A stretch of DNA of 64,000 nucleotides from Pseudomonas sp. 8Z (GTDB taxonomy: Bacteria > Pseudomonadota > Gammaproteobacteria > Pseudomonadales > Pseudomonadaceae), in NCBI RefSeq assembly GCF_902506535.1, contig NZ_LR733825.1, forward strand, positions 685,206 through 749,205. The letters run 5' to 3'. The notes below the pieces were generated by a model, which ran no database searches, was not told where the DNA came from, and saw only the letters and a list, made by a program, of their open reading frames with translations. The translations under genes were made by a program, and so were the position numbers. Positions 1-13,598 of the stretch are shown here, one piece after another. The first letter of the stretch is position 1; each line of letters starts with the position of its first letter.

Positions 1-1694
1 AACACACAATGCGGCTGCTTGGTGATAGCCTCGGTGAGCAGACCGCCTTGATCGAAGCCGACATAGCCGGGCGGCGCACCAATCAGACGCGAAACGGTAT
101 GTCGCTCCATGTACTCGGACATATCGAATCGCACCAACTCGATACCCAACGCCTTTGCGAGCTGACGAGCAGCCTCGGTCTTGCCCACGCCTGTCGGCCC
201 GGCAAAGAGGAACGAACCGACTGGCTTGTCTGGCGCTTTAAGCCCTGCACGAGAGAGCTTGATGGCCGTGGACAGTGAGTCGATTGCAGCATCCTGACCA
301 AATACCGTGAGTTTGAGGTCGCGCTCAAGATTGCGCAGCAACTCCTTGTCAGAGCTGGAGACATGCTTAGGCGGAATGCGGGCAATTTTGGCAACGATAT
401 CCTCGACCTGAGCAACATCAATACGCGCTACACGCTTATCTTCCGGCTGCAGACGCTGATAGGCGCCCGCCTCATCAATAACATCGATGGCCTTGTCCGG
501 CATATGCCGGTCATTGATATAGCGCGCAGCCAGTTCAGCCGCTGCACGCAAAGCCTCATCGCTGTATTCGATATGGTGATGCTGTTCGAAGCGAGCTTTT
601 AGACCCTTGAGGATGCCGTAAGTATCATCCACCGAAGGCTCGACCACATCGACTTTTTGGAAGCGGCGCGCCAACGCACGATCCTTCTCGAAGATGCCTC
701 GGAATTCCTGGAAGGTCGTGGAGCCAATGCAGCGAATCTCACCAGAAGAAAGCAGAGGCTTGAGTAGGTTAGAGGCATCCATAACCCCACCCGACGCAGC
801 CCCTGCACCGATGATCGTGTGAATTTCGTCGATAAATAGAATGGCCTGAGGTCGCTTACGCAGCTCATTGAGCAGCGCCTTGAAGCGCTTCTCGAAATCC
901 CCGCGATACTTGGTGCCCGCTAGCAGCGCGCCCAGATCAAGCGAATAAACCACGCTGTCAGCCAGTAGATCTGGAACCTGCTCATCAACGATACGCTTGG
1001 CCAGACCTTCTGCGATAGCTGTCTTCCCGACACCGGCCTCACCGACCAGTAGCGGATTATTCTTCCGGCGACGAGCCAGAATTTGCGCAACGCGTTCGAC
1101 CTCGTTTTCACGACCGACCAGCGGGTCAATGCGGCCCTGGCGCGCTTGCTCATTCAGATTGCTAGCGTAGGCATCGAGCGGGTTCGCAGATGAGGACGAT
1201 TCCCCACCCTCCTCATCTTGCATGTCCTGCTCATGCTCGTGCTGATCACCATGCCCTGGCACCTTGGAGATACCATGAGCGATGTAATTGACTACATCTA
1301 TACGTGCAACGCTTTGCTGCTTCAGCAGGAAAACCGCCTGACTTTCCTGCTCGCTGAAGATGGCAACCAGCACATTGGCGCCGGTGACTTCACGCTTGCC
1401 AGAGCTTTGCACATGGAATACCGCACGTTGCAGTACACGCTGAAAGCCCAGGGTAGGCTGGGTTTCACGGTCTTCGTCATGCTGTGGAATCAGCGGCGTG
1501 GTGGAGTCGATGAACTCCTGTAAATCATGGCGTAGCTTGTCGAGATTAGCTCCACAGGCACGCAGCACGCTGGCAGCCGCCTCATTATCCAACAAGGCAA
1601 GCAGCAGGTGCTCGACCGTCATGAATTCATGACGTTTGGCGCGCGCCTCCTTGAAGGCTAGATTGAGGGTGACTTCGAGCTCTCGGTTCAACAT
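1..1694 (-). CDS. clpA: ATP-dependent Clp protease ATP-binding subunit ClpA (C-terminus cut by window edge)
   Basis: ClpA is the AAA+ unfoldase that feeds substrates to the ClpP peptidase in the cytoplasm. About 564 residues are visible out of roughly 755 usual for the family. The N-terminal Clp repeat domain (about residues 1-145) is followed by an acidic, His/Glu/Ser-rich linker (about 147-170). The first AAA module has Walker A GEAGVGKT near residue 218 and Walker B ILFIDEIH. The second module has Walker A GPTGVGKT, and the visible protein stops within it, shortly after the [11 protein letters not shown] motif. The frame reads as ClpA at both ends, so I see no break. The start is the ATG 29 bases after the clpS stop, which suggests a clpS-clpA operon. 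The missing part lies beyond base 1. Confidence 0.97.
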   Translation of the reverse strand, partial: MLNRELEVTLNLAFKEARAKRHEFMTVEHLLLALLDNEAAASVLRACGANLDKLRHDLQEFIDSTTPLIPQHDEDRETQPTLGFQRVLQRAVFHVQSSGKREVTGANVLVAIFSEQESQAVFLLKQQSVARIDVVNYIAHGISKVPGHGDQHEHEQDMQDEEGGESSSSANPLDAYASNLNEQARQGRIDPLVGRENEVERVAQILARRRKNNPLLVGEAGVGKTAIAEGLAKRIVDEQVPDLLADSVVYSLDLGALLAGTKYRGDFEKRFKALLNELRKRPQAILFIDEIHTIIGAGAASGGVMDASNLLKPLLSSGEIRCIGSTTFQEFRGIFEKDRALARRFQKVDVVEPSVDDTYGILKGLKARFEQHHHIEYSDEALRAAAELAARYINDRHMPDKAIDVIDEAGAYQRLQPEDKRVARIDVAQVEDIVAKIARIPPKHVSSSDKELLRNLERDLKLTVFGQDAAIDSLSTAIKLSRAGLKAPDKPVGSFLFAGPTGVGKTEAARQLAKALGIELVRFDMSEYMERHTVSRLIGAPPGYVGFDQGGLLTEAITKQPHCV

Positions 1695-1723
1695 AGCTTC
1701 ACCTCATACCCAAGTGGCCGGCG

Positions 1724-2086
1724 TTAACCGTCCTTCTCTATTTCACAGAGTAGCGGATGCTGGCTTTCTCGTGCGTACTGGTTGACCTGCATCGCCTTGG
1801 TCTCCGCAATATCGCGCGTGTAAACACCACATACCGCACGCCCCTCTGTATGAACGGCCAGCATGATTTTGGTGGCCAGCTCACGGTTCATACCGAAAAA
1901 GGTTTCGAGCACTTCGACAACGAAATCCATCGGTGTGTAATCGTCATTGAATAAGACCACCTTATACATTGGTGGTGCCTTGAGTGCAGGTTTGGATTCT
2001 TGGACAGCAACACCGGAAGAGTCATCATCATGCTCCGCCGGGTGATCCTGATTGAATGTTAGTCGAATCTGGCTACTTGCATGCAT
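1724..2086 (-). CDS. clpS: ATP-dependent Clp protease adaptor protein ClpS
   Basis: ClpS binds proteins with N-degron residues and delivers them to ClpA. The protein has 120 residues. A disordered, acidic N-terminal extension (about 1-38) precedes the folded domain. The binding pocket signature is visible as [11 protein letters not shown] (N47, D48, D49) with the conserved His in AVHTEG (H79). It lies directly upstream of clpA on the same strand, the usual arrangement in gamma-proteobacteria. It is divergent from cspD. An ATGCATG run at the 5' end makes the first ATG the natural start. Confidence 0.97.
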   Translation of the reverse strand: MHASSQIRLTFNQDHPAEHDDDSSGVAVQESKPALKAPPMYKVVLFNDDYTPMDFVVEVLETFFGMNRELATKIMLAVHTEGRAVCGVYTRDIAETKAMQVNQYARESQHPLLCEIEKDG

Positions 2087-2167
2087 GCTGGATCTGGCTT
2101 TCAGGGCTGGACGAACGGGGATGCTAGAGGGATTTTGACTGAGTTCTCAGCCATCCGCCGCATAGCC

Positions 2168-2195
2168 TTGACTATCGGCAAAAGGGTGTTACAAA
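2168..2195 (+). promoter_or_regulatory. Possible sigma70 promoter for cspD
   Basis: TTGACT (2168-2173) is separated by 16 bases from TACAAA (2190-2195). It sits about 120 bases upstream of the cspD start, in the clpS-cspD divergent gap. The match is moderate and was found by eye. It gains a little support from the dyad just downstream, which would fall around the transcription start. Confidence 0.35.
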
Positions 2196-2200
2196 CAATA

Positions 2201-2221
2201 TATACCCTATTCATGGGTATA
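2201..2221. promoter_or_regulatory. Inverted repeat TATACCC-N7-GGGTATA in the clpS-cspD gap
   Basis: This is a perfect 7-bp inverted repeat around a 7-base centre. It lies just downstream of the proposed cspD promoter, where a repressor operator or a leader hairpin would sit. No regulator is assigned. Confidence 0.4.
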
Positions 2222-2316
2222 GGGATTCCACGCCTTCGCCCAGCCAGATCGGTTATTGCGCGGAATTGAGGTGGATGATACTCCAGAGATGGAGTTCTTT
2301 GCAGAGGGATATCAGC

Positions 2317-2586
2317 ATGCTCAGTGGTAAGGTCAAGTGGTTCAACAACGCCAAAGGCTATGGATTCATCCTGGCTGAAGGCCGAGATGAGGACCTGTTC
2401 GCCCACTACTCGGCCATCCAAATGGAAGGTTACAAGACGCTCAAGGCAGGCCAGCCGGTTCGCTTCGAAATCGTGCAGGGGCCCAAGGGATTGCATGCCG
2501 TCAACATCAGCGCCGTCACTACGACGCAGGAAGCTCCAACGTCCACGCCGCAGGTGCAAGTTGCCGCAAGCGCGGTAGAGGCCTGA
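2317..2586 (+). CDS. cspD: Cold-shock domain protein CspD-like
   Basis: This is a small nucleic-acid-binding protein of 89 residues. In E. coli, CspD is a stationary-phase inhibitor of DNA replication rather than a cold-induced chaperone. The cold-shock domain fills about residues 1-68, with RNP1 KGYGFI (13-18) and RNP2 DLFAHYS (26-32). A short Thr/Ala/Val-rich tail follows. The chosen ATG is preceded by an AGAGGGA ribosome-binding site. An upstream in-frame ATG at 2266 would add 17 residues unlike any cold-shock protein. The position next to clpS-clpA is the conserved one for cspD. A strong terminator follows. Confidence 0.95.
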   Translation: MLSGKVKWFNNAKGYGFILAEGRDEDLFAHYSAIQMEGYKTLKAGQPVRFEIVQGPKGLHAVNISAVTTTQEAPTSTPQVQVAASAVEA

Positions 2587-2606
2587 CCACTTCTGGCAAT
2601 TGCCAT

Positions 2607-2640
2607 GAAAAAGGCCAGTCTTATGACCGGCCTTTTTTTA
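2607..2640. terminator. Bidirectional rho-independent terminator between cspD and icd
   Basis: The stem AAAAAGGCC.GTC closes over a TTAT loop with GACCGGCCTTTTT, with one mismatch. T-rich tails are present on both strands. It can therefore end cspD (+) and the convergent icd (-). Confidence 0.9.
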
Positions 2641-2663
2641 TGCGCAATGTTGGGTATGGATGG

Positions 2664-3920
2664 CTACATTTGCGCAATCATTGCATCACCAAACGCGGAG
2701 CAGGAAAGTAATTTTGCTCCCTCCATCAGGCGCTCGAAATCATAGGTCACGGTTTTCGCAGCAATAGCGCCATTGGTACCTTTGATAATCAGGTCAGCCG
2801 CCTCAGTCCAGCCCATGTGCCGCAACATCATTTCGGCGGAAAGGATGACCGAGCCTGGATTGACCTTGTCTTGGCCAGCATACTTTGGCGCCGTACCATG
2901 AGTAGCCTCAAACATGGCTACCGTGTCCGAAAGATTGGCGCCCGGCGCAATACCGATGCCACCCACCTCTGCTGCCAAGGCATCGGAGAGGTAATCACCA
3001 TTAAGATTGAGGGTGGCGATCACATCGTACTCAGCAGGCCGTAACAGTATCTGCTGCAACATGGCATCAGCGATCACGTCTTTGACGACTATGCTCTTGC
3101 CGGTATGCGGATTTTTGAATTGCATCCAGGGACCGCCATCGAGGAGTTCGGCGCCAAATTCTTCGCGAGCGATCTCGTACCCCCATTCTTTGAAAGCACC
3201 TTCAGTGAACTTCATGATGTTGCCTTTATGCACAAGGGTCACCGAGCTGCGGTCGTTATCGACAGCATACTGTAGAGCCTTGCGCACCAGGCGTTTTGTA
3301 CCAGCTTCGGAAACCGGCTTGATGCCAATACCGCACATGTCGGTAAAACGGATCTTCTTGACCCCCATCTCCTCAGTCAGGAACTTGATGACTTTCTCAG
3401 CCTCTGGGCTGCCGGCCTTCCACTCGACACCGGCATAGATGTCTTCAGAGTTTTCACGAAAGATCACCATATCCACGTCACCTGGCTTTTTCACCGGGCT
3501 CGGCACACCTTCGAACCAGCGCACGGGGCGCAGGCAGACATAAAGATCAAGCTCCTGGCGCAGGGCGACATTCAGAGAGCGAATGCCTCCACCTACAGGG
3601 GTGGTTAGCGGGCCCTTGATAGAAACGACATAGTCACGAACGGCTTCTAGGGTTTCTTTCGGCAGCCAGGTGTCCTGATCGTAAACCTGAGTTGCTTTTT
3701 CACCGGCATAGACCTCCATCCAAGAGATCTTGCGAGCGCCTCCATAGGCTTTCTCGACGGCAGCGTCGACCACTTTGATCATCACAGGGGAAATATCGGC
3801 GCCGATACCATCCCCCTCGATAAACGGAATGATCGGATTGTCTGGAACGCTCAGCGACATATCGGCGTTGACGGTGATTTTGTCACCGCTGGCTGGCACC
3901 TGGATCTTTTGGTATCCCAT
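2664..3920 (-). CDS. icd: Isocitrate dehydrogenase [NADP], homodimeric type
   Basis: This TCA-cycle enzyme oxidatively decarboxylates isocitrate to 2-oxoglutarate with NADP+. At 418 residues it is close to the E. coli enzyme (416). Visible family features include the GDGIG segment near residue 36 and the isocitrate-binding stretch [13 protein letters not shown]. Ser115 corresponds to the AceK phosphorylation site (Ser113 in E. coli). NGDYLSD and [12 protein letters not shown] lie near the C-terminus. The start chosen (MGYQKIQV) has GGAG 7-10 bases upstream. Longer in-frame starts give unrelated sequence. It is divergent from idh, which encodes an unrelated enzyme with the same activity. If AceK is present it is outside this window. 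Confidence 0.97.
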   Translation of the reverse strand: MGYQKIQVPASGDKITVNADMSLSVPDNPIIPFIEGDGIGADISPVMIKVVDAAVEKAYGGARKISWMEVYAGEKATQVYDQDTWLPKETLEAVRDYVVSIKGPLTTPVGGGIRSLNVALRQELDLYVCLRPVRWFEGVPSPVKKPGDVDMVIFRENSEDIYAGVEWKAGSPEAEKVIKFLTEEMGVKKIRFTDMCGIGIKPVSEAGTKRLVRKALQYAVDNDRSSVTLVHKGNIMKFTEGAFKEWGYEIAREEFGAELLDGGPWMQFKNPHTGKSIVVKDVIADAMLQQILLRPAEYDVIATLNLNGDYLSDALAAEVGGIGIAPGANLSDTVAMFEATHGTAPKYAGQDKVNPGSVILSAEMMLRHMGWTEAADLIIKGTNGAIAAKTVTYDFERLMEGAKLLSCSAFGDAMIAQM

Positions 3921-4276
3921 TGCTGGACTCCATCTTGTGATTAGACAGTGTGCACTCTCGAGCGTAGCGCAAACTTCAGACCACAAACATATCTGCAAAG
4001 GTCTTATGCAATGGGGCATTCTGTGACGCGGTGCCGCAGTGGTATACTGCTTAGGTGACTAACGAGTCATAAGGGGCGGCCCGCTCGGAACTGAGCATCA
4101 GCCTCTTGAGATCAGCGGATCCAGACCATTTCCACTGGCTCGAAACGTTCGACACTCTACGGGTGCATCCAACATCACCGCGGCGAGTCCTCGACCCTCC
4201 CCATACCCCGGGGTTCGCGCCACCCGCGCAGGTCGAGTTTCTATGCGCGCTCAGCAAAGAAGAGAGTTAACGCTAA
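3921..4276. promoter_or_regulatory. Divergent control region between icd and idh
   Basis: This 356-base gap carries the promoters of both isocitrate dehydrogenases. The only box I can point to is TATACT (4043-4048), reading toward idh, with a poor -35 about 18 bases upstream. That leaves an idh leader of about 220 bases. I saw no clear operator, small gene or terminator here. Confidence 0.45.
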
Positions 4277-6505
<2,229 letters not shown>

Positions 6506-6524
6506 TAAGGCTTGAGTGTCAAAT

Positions 6525-6553
6525 GAACCCCGGCCCCGTGCCGGGGTTCTTTA
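6525..6553 (+). terminator. Rho-independent terminator of idh
   Basis: The stem AACCCCGGC / GCCGGGGTT has a CCCGT loop and is followed by CTTTATTT. It lies 20 bases after the idh stop. Confidence 0.85.
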
Positions 6554-6586
6554 TTTACGGATCTGGACAATCTTTGGAGCACCGAA

Positions 6587-7027
6587 ATGGACTGGCAACC
6601 GCATATCACCGTGGCTACGGTCATCGAAGACCAGAGCCACTTCCTCTTCGTCGAAGAGCTCAAGGCTGGGCGCCTGGTACTCAACCAACCGGCCGGACAC
6701 CTGGAAGCCAACGAGTCGCTACGCGATGCTGCGCTGCGCGAAACCCTCGAAGAAACTGGCTGGGACGTGGAACTCACCGCCCTGCTCGGCATTTATCTCT
6801 ACACCGCACCAAGCAATGGGGTCACCTACCAGCGCGTTTGCTTCAGCGCCCGCCCCTTGAATCACAACCCGGAGCGCGAGCTGGACAGCGATATCACAGG
6901 CATCACCTGGTTGACGCGCGACGAGCTGGCCGCCCAGCCCGAGCGCTGGCGCAGCGAGCTGGTACTGCGCTGCGTGGACGATTACCTGGCGGGTATCAGC
7001 GGTCCGCTGGAACTACTGCGCGACTGA
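6587..7027 (+). CDS. nudJ: NUDIX hydrolase, NudJ-like
   Basis: This is a NUDIX pyrophosphohydrolase of 146 residues. E. coli NudJ acts on thiamine pyrimidine pyrophosphates and nucleoside di/triphosphates. The full NUDIX box GX5EX7REUXEEXGU is visible from about residue 37, beginning GHLEANE and ending RETLEETGW. The N-terminal PHITVATVI and the NQPAGHLEA block match NudJ closely. It sits just upstream of mnmA and hflD, and nudJ-mnmA-hflD-purB is the E. coli gene order, which supports orthology. A palindromic repeat separates it from mnmA, so mnmA may have its own promoter. Confidence 0.88.
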   Translation: MDWQPHITVATVIEDQSHFLFVEELKAGRLVLNQPAGHLEANESLRDAALRETLEETGWDVELTALLGIYLYTAPSNGVTYQRVCFSARPLNHNPERELDSDITGITWLTRDELAAQPERWRSELVLRCVDDYLAGISGPLELLRD

Positions 7028-7049
7028 TCGCGAGCGCATGTCTTTCTTA

Positions 7050-7141
7050 GGGGGCGCTGCGCACACCATAGTAGATGGCCCGGATGAAGTTCGGGGCCTG
7101 CCACGCTCTCCCCGGATTTCATCCAGGCTACGCTCGCAGGC
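7050..7141. repeat. Intergenic palindromic repeat between nudJ and mnmA
   Basis: An imperfect inverted repeat runs from GTAGATGGCCCGGATGAAG (about 7071) to CCCCGGATTTCATCCAGG with CTACG (about 7110-7132). It is preceded by GGCGCTGCGCACACCATAG. The CCCGGAT...ATCC(G/A)GGCTACG form resembles a palindrome I associate with intergenic DNA of Pseudomonas. The copy has several mismatches, so it may be old. It lies in the mRNA leader or promoter region of mnmA. Confidence 0.65.
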
Positions 7142-7187
7142 TTTCTGGTAAACTCGGCAACTTTTCAGGCTTCACTCGCAGACTCCC

Positions 7188-8300
7188 ATGCAAGCACCCA
7201 GCACCCAACGCGTGATCGTCGGCATGTCCGGCGGCGTCGATTCGTCTGTTTCCGCCCTGCTGCTGATGGAACAGGGCTATCAGGTCGAAGGCCTGTTCAT
7301 GAAGAACTGGGACGAAGACGACGGCACCGAATACTGCACCGCCATGGATGACCTGGCCGACGCCCAGGCCGTATGCGATCGCATCGGCATCAAGCTGCAC
7401 ACCGCCAACTTCGCCGCCGAATACTGGGACAACGTGTTCGAGCACTTCCTGGCCGAATACAAGGCTGGCCGTACGCCGAACCCGGACATCCTGTGCAACC
7501 GCGAAATCAAGTTCAAGGCCTTCCTTGACTACGCCCTGAGCCTCGGTGCCGACCTGATTGCCACCGGCCACTATGTGCGCCGCCGCGATATCGATGGTCG
7601 CACCGAACTGCTCAAGGGCCTGGATCCGAACAAGGATCAGAGCTACTTCCTGCATGCCGTCGGCGGCGAGCAGATCGCCAAGACCCTGTTCCCGGTCGGC
7701 GAACTGGAAAAGCCGCAGGTACGCGCCATTGCCGAGAAATACGAGCTGGCCACGGCGAAGAAGAAGGACTCCACCGGCATCTGCTTCATCGGTGAGCGTC
7801 GCTTCAGCGACTTTCTCAAGCAGTACCTGCCGGCGCAGCCCGGGGATATCGAAACCACAGAAGGCCAGGTCATCGGCCGCCATCATGGCCTGATGTACCA
7901 CACCATCGGCCAGCGCCAAGGCCTCGGCATTGGTGGCCTCAAGGATGCCAGTGATGACCCTTGGTACGTGCTGCGCAAGGATCTGACGCGCAACGTGCTG
8001 ATCGTTGGCCAAGGCAACGAACATCCTTGGTTGTTCTCCCGCGCCCTGCTCGCCTCAGACATCTACTGGGTCAATCCGGTAGACCTAAGCAGCCCGCGCC
8101 GCCTAACCGCCAAGGTACGCTACCGCCAGAGCGACCAACGCTGCACCCTGGAGAAAACCGAGAACGGCTATCGCGCCGTGTTCGATGAGCCACAGCGCGC
8201 CGTTACACCCGGCCAGTCCGTGGTGTTTTACGATGGCGAGGTATGCCTCGGTGGTGGGGTAATCGAAAATGCAGAGGCCTGGTACGAGGACGCGCGATGA
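7188..8300 (+). CDS. mnmA: tRNA-specific 2-thiouridylase MnmA
   Basis: MnmA thiolates U34 of the Lys, Glu and Gln tRNAs, using ATP and sulfur relayed from IscS and the Tus proteins. At 370 residues it has the usual length. The PP-loop SGGVDS is at residues 14-19. The catalytic Cys lies in [11 protein letters not shown] (about 105), and the second redox Cys in STGICFIG (about 200). GHYVRR and KDQSYFLH are further family blocks. The stop overlaps the hflD start (ATGA), so the two are translationally coupled. Confidence 0.97.
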   Translation: MQAPSTQRVIVGMSGGVDSSVSALLLMEQGYQVEGLFMKNWDEDDGTEYCTAMDDLADAQAVCDRIGIKLHTANFAAEYWDNVFEHFLAEYKAGRTPNPDILCNREIKFKAFLDYALSLGADLIATGHYVRRRDIDGRTELLKGLDPNKDQSYFLHAVGGEQIAKTLFPVGELEKPQVRAIAEKYELATAKKKDSTGICFIGERRFSDFLKQYLPAQPGDIETTEGQVIGRHHGLMYHTIGQRQGLGIGGLKDASDDPWYVLRKDLTRNVLIVGQGNEHPWLFSRALLASDIYWVNPVDLSSPRRLTAKVRYRQSDQRCTLEKTENGYRAVFDEPQRAVTPGQSVVFYDGEVCLGGGVIENAEAWYEDAR

Positions 8301-8917
8301 GCCCGATACAGGAGCAACTGGTCGCGCTTGGCGCCGTTTTTGAGGCGGCCTCTCTAGCAGACAAGCTCGCTCGCACAGGCCAGATCAGTGAGGCATCACT
8401 AGGCTGCATGCTCGGCAGCCTTCTCGCGCGCGATCCTAAGAGCACCCTGGACGTGTACGGCGGTGACGACCTCAATCTGCGCGAAGGCTATCGCGCCCTG
8501 ATCAGCGCTTTGGAGCGCAACCCTGCGGCCTTGCAACGAGAACCCCTGCGTTATTCGTTGGCGCTCATTGGCCTGGAACGCCAACTGGACAAGCGCAGTG
8601 ACATGCTCGAAATCATGGGCAGCCGACTCGATCAGATCCAGCAGCAGGTCGAGCATTTCGGCCTGGTGCACGACAACGTCATCGCCGCTTGCGGCGGCCT
8701 GTACCAAGACACCATCAGCACCTTCCGCCAGCGCATCCAGGTGCATGGCGACATGCGCTTCCTACAGCAGCCGAACAATGCGGCGAAGATCCGCGCCCTG
8801 CTGCTCGCAGGCATTCGCTCAGCGCGCCTGTGGCGTCAACTCGGCGGACATCGCTGGCAACTGGTGTTTAGTCGCGGCAAATTGCTCAAAGAGCTCTACG
8901 AGCTGATACGCCATTGA
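8297..8917 (+). CDS. hflD: High-frequency lysogenization protein HflD homologue
   Basis: HflD is a mostly helical, membrane-associated protein. In E. coli it binds phage lambda CII and affects lysogeny; its housekeeping role is unclear. The protein has 206 residues (E. coli 213). The family pattern is visible from [22 protein letters not shown] through [12 protein letters not shown] to the basic C-terminus [22 protein letters not shown]. The ATG at 8297 overlaps the mnmA stop. An upstream in-frame start would run back into mnmA. Confidence 0.94.
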   Translation: MSPIQEQLVALGAVFEAASLADKLARTGQISEASLGCMLGSLLARDPKSTLDVYGGDDLNLREGYRALISALERNPAALQREPLRYSLALIGLERQLDKRSDMLEIMGSRLDQIQQQVEHFGLVHDNVIAACGGLYQDTISTFRQRIQVHGDMRFLQQPNNAAKIRALLLAGIRSARLWRQLGGHRWQLVFSRGKLLKELYELIRH

Positions 8918-8919
8918 CC

Positions 8920-11303
<2,384 letters not shown>

Positions 11304-11320
11304 GGGTAGTCAGCCTCGAT

Positions 11321-11350
11321 AACGCCCGGCTGAGCCGGGCGTTTTTGTTT
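11321..11350 (+). terminator. Rho-independent terminator of purB
   Basis: The perfect stem AACGCCCGGC / GCCGGGCGTT closes a TGA loop and runs into TTTGTTT. Confidence 0.9.
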
Positions 11351-11381
11351 AAAGGTTTTTATCTATTTCAAGGGCTTACTG

Positions 11382-12548
11382 ATGAATCCTGATACTCCGC
11401 TGCAATTGCTGGGTGGCCTCACAGCCCGTGAGTTCCTGCGCGACTACTGGCAGAAGAAGCCGCTGCTGGTGCGCCAGGCTGTTGCCGACTTCGAAAGCCC
11501 GATCAGCCCGGACGAACTGGCAGGCCTGGCGCTGGAAGAAGAAGTCGAATCACGCCTGGTGATCGAGCATGGCGAGCGCCCCTGGGAGTTGCAGCGCGGT
11601 CCATTCAACGAAGACACCTTCCAGGAACTGCCCGAGCGTGACTGGACGCTGCTGGTGCAAGCCGTCGACCAGTTCGTCCCGGAAGTGGCCGAACTGCTGG
11701 AGGACTTCAAGTTTCTCCCCAAATGGCGCATTGATGATCTGATGATCAGCTTCGCCGCGCCCGGTGGCGGTGTAGGCCCGCATTTCGACAACTACGATGT
11801 ATTCCTGCTGCAGGCTCATGGCCATCGCCGCTGGCAAGTGGGCCAGATGTGCAATTGCGACAGCCCGCTGCTCCCCCACGCCGATCTGAAGATCCTGGCC
11901 GAATTCGAACCAACTGATGAGTGGGTGCTTGAGCCCGGCGATATGCTCTATCTGCCGCCGTGCCTGGCCCACAACGGCATTGCCGAGGATGATTGCATGA
12001 CCTATTCCGTGGGCTTCCGCGCGCCCAGCGCCGCCGAAGTATTGACCCATTTCACCGATTTCCTCGGCCAGTTCCTGCCCGATGAAGAGCGTTACAGCGA
12101 TGCCGACATCCAGCCGAGCGAGGATCCCAACCAAATCCAGCGTGATGCCCTGGAGCGCCTCAAGGCCCTGCTCAACGAGCACATGAGTGACGAGCGCCTG
12201 CTGATGACCTGGTTCGGCCAATTCATGACCGAGCCCAAGTATCCGGAGTTGGTGGCCGGCATCGAGATCGAGGAAGAGGACTTCCTCGGCGCTCTGGAAG
12301 ATGGCGCCATCGTCATCCGCAACCCCAGCGCACGTATGGCCTGGTCGGAAGTGGGCGAAGATCTGGTGCTGTTTGCCAGCGGCCAAAGCCGCCTGGTCAC
12401 GGCTCGCCTGCGTGAACTACTGAAGCTGATCTGCAGCGCCGACGCGTTGCATATCGAAAACCTTGGCGCCTGGCTGGCCGACGACGAAGGGCGTACCCTG
12501 CTGTGGGAACTGGTCAAGCAAGGCAGCCTGGGATTTGCCGATGAGTGA
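11382..12548 (+). CDS. roxA: Ribosomal protein L16 arginine hydroxylase, RoxA/YcfD-type JmjC oxygenase
   Basis: This is a cupin/JmjC Fe(II)- and 2-oxoglutarate-dependent oxygenase. The E. coli homologue YcfD hydroxylates an arginine of ribosomal protein L16. The protein has 388 residues. The iron-binding triad is visible as H134-x-D136 in GPHFDNYDV and H197 in CLAHNGI. This agrees with H125/D127/H187 of YcfD. The N-terminus REFLRDYWQKKPLLVRQA is typical. The C-terminal part holds the dimerisation and winged-helix-like regions. It ends in an 8-base overlap with the following acetyltransferase, so these genes form an operon with the next two or three. Confidence 0.93.
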   Translation: MNPDTPLQLLGGLTAREFLRDYWQKKPLLVRQAVADFESPISPDELAGLALEEEVESRLVIEHGERPWELQRGPFNEDTFQELPERDWTLLVQAVDQFVPEVAELLEDFKFLPKWRIDDLMISFAAPGGGVGPHFDNYDVFLLQAHGHRRWQVGQMCNCDSPLLPHADLKILAEFEPTDEWVLEPGDMLYLPPCLAHNGIAEDDCMTYSVGFRAPSAAEVLTHFTDFLGQFLPDEERYSDADIQPSEDPNQIQRDALERLKALLNEHMSDERLLMTWFGQFMTEPKYPELVAGIEIEEEDFLGALEDGAIVIRNPSARMAWSEVGEDLVLFASGQSRLVTARLRELLKLICSADALHIENLGAWLADDEGRTLLWELVKQGSLGFADE

Positions 12549-12966
12549 GATCACCGTCCGTGTCGCGAACTGGCATAGAGACAATGCCGAGCTTCGTCGT
12601 ATCCGCGACAGCGTATTCGTTGCCGAGCAATCGGTGCCGCCAGAATTGGAGTGGGATGCAGAAGACCCCGAGGCGATTCACTTCCTTGCCGAAGAAGGCG
12701 ACTATGCCGTCGGCACCGCTCGCCTGCTACCAGACGGCCACATCGGCCGCGTCTCGGTTCTCAAGGACTGGCGCGGCTTGAAGGTTGGTGAAGAGCTGAT
12801 GCAAGCGGTGATCGCCGAGGCGGAGAAACGCGGACTGCGCCAACAAATGCTGACAGCCCAAGTGCATGCCACGCCATTCTATGAAAGGCTAGGCTTTCGG
12901 ATTGTCAGCGAGGAATACCTAGACGCTGGCATCCCCCACGTGGACATGGTGCGAACCAGCAACTAG
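12541..12966 (+). CDS. GNAT-family N-acetyltransferase
   Basis: This is a small GNAT acetyltransferase of 141 residues. The acetyl-CoA loop falls in GRVSVLKDWRGLKVGEELM (about 77-95), where the usual Q/RxxGxG/A is changed to WRGLKVG. The C-terminal HATPFYERLGF block is characteristic of the ElaA-like branch. The acceptor is unknown. The ATG at 12541 overlaps the end of roxA. An earlier in-frame ATG gives sequence unrelated to GNAT. It is followed after 8 bases by an unassigned gene on the same strand. Confidence 0.88.
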   Translation: MSEITVRVANWHRDNAELRRIRDSVFVAEQSVPPELEWDAEDPEAIHFLAEEGDYAVGTARLLPDGHIGRVSVLKDWRGLKVGEELMQAVIAEAEKRGLRQQMLTAQVHATPFYERLGFRIVSEEYLDAGIPHVDMVRTSN

Positions 12967-12974
12967 AGATCGCA

Positions 12975-13598
12975 ATGGACGAACAAGACGCCCCGCTCGA
13001 CAGCCCTGAACTCCCCCCGCTTGAGTTCGAGTCGCCGGGGCGTTTTGCCATCCTCAACCCGGAACAACCCTTGCCGGATAGCGCGCAAGGAGAACCAGCT
13101 CCCTGGGTTCTGGGCACTCACGGCTTACTTGAGCGCTTCAATCAACTGCCGCAGGCGCGCGCCCATGCCCTGGCATTGATACAGCAAGCTCAACGCAGCC
13201 TTTGCATCTACAGCGATGATCTCGAGCCCTGGCTATACCACAACGCTAGCGTCCAAGAGGCATGTGCCCGCCTCCTGCTAGATAGTCCACGAGCGCGTTT
13301 GCGCATCTTGGTGCGCGATATCTCTCGCGCGGTCAAAGAGGGGCATCGCCTGCTCGCCTTGTCGCGGCGCATAACCAGCAACCTGCAGATACGCAAACTC
13401 AACCCCGACTACTCCCACGATGAGCAGGTTTTTCTGCTCGCAGACAACTGTGGTGTGCTGGTACGCCCCGAGCCAGCACAATACAGTGGCTACGCTCTCT
13501 ACAATGACCCAGCACGCGCGCGCCGACTCTTGGCGCAGTTCGATCAGGCCTGGGAAACCAGCATTACCGACCCTGACTTGCGGAGCTTTTTGCTATGA
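12975..13598 (+). CDS. Conserved protein with a degenerate phospholipase-D-like fold (DUF7931-like)
   Basis: I recognise this 207-residue protein only as a conserved Pseudomonas protein. The first 45 residues are acidic and Pro-rich, probably disordered. From about residue 55, alternating strands and helices (ALIQQAQRSLCIYSDDLEP, RLRILVRD, LQIRKL) look like half a phospholipase D fold. The position of the HxKxxxxD motif instead reads HDEQVFLLAD, with no lysine and altered spacing, so catalysis of the PLD type is unlikely. No signal peptide is seen. It starts 8 bases after the GNAT gene and overlaps the next gene by 4 bases, so it is translationally linked to both. The name and fold are inferred from pattern only. 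Confidence 0.7.
   Translation: MDEQDAPLDSPELPPLEFESPGRFAILNPEQPLPDSAQGEPAPWVLGTHGLLERFNQLPQARAHALALIQQAQRSLCIYSDDLEPWLYHNASVQEACARLLLDSPRARLRILVRDISRAVKEGHRLLALSRRITSNLQIRKLNPDYSHDEQVFLLADNCGVLVRPEPAQYSGYALYNDPARARRLLAQFDQAWETSITDPDLRSFLL

Noticed and set aside
1..1694. Possible frameshift or pseudogene in clpA
   Set aside because: The reading frame checked at both ends and across the motifs is continuous; the gene is only cut by the window edge.
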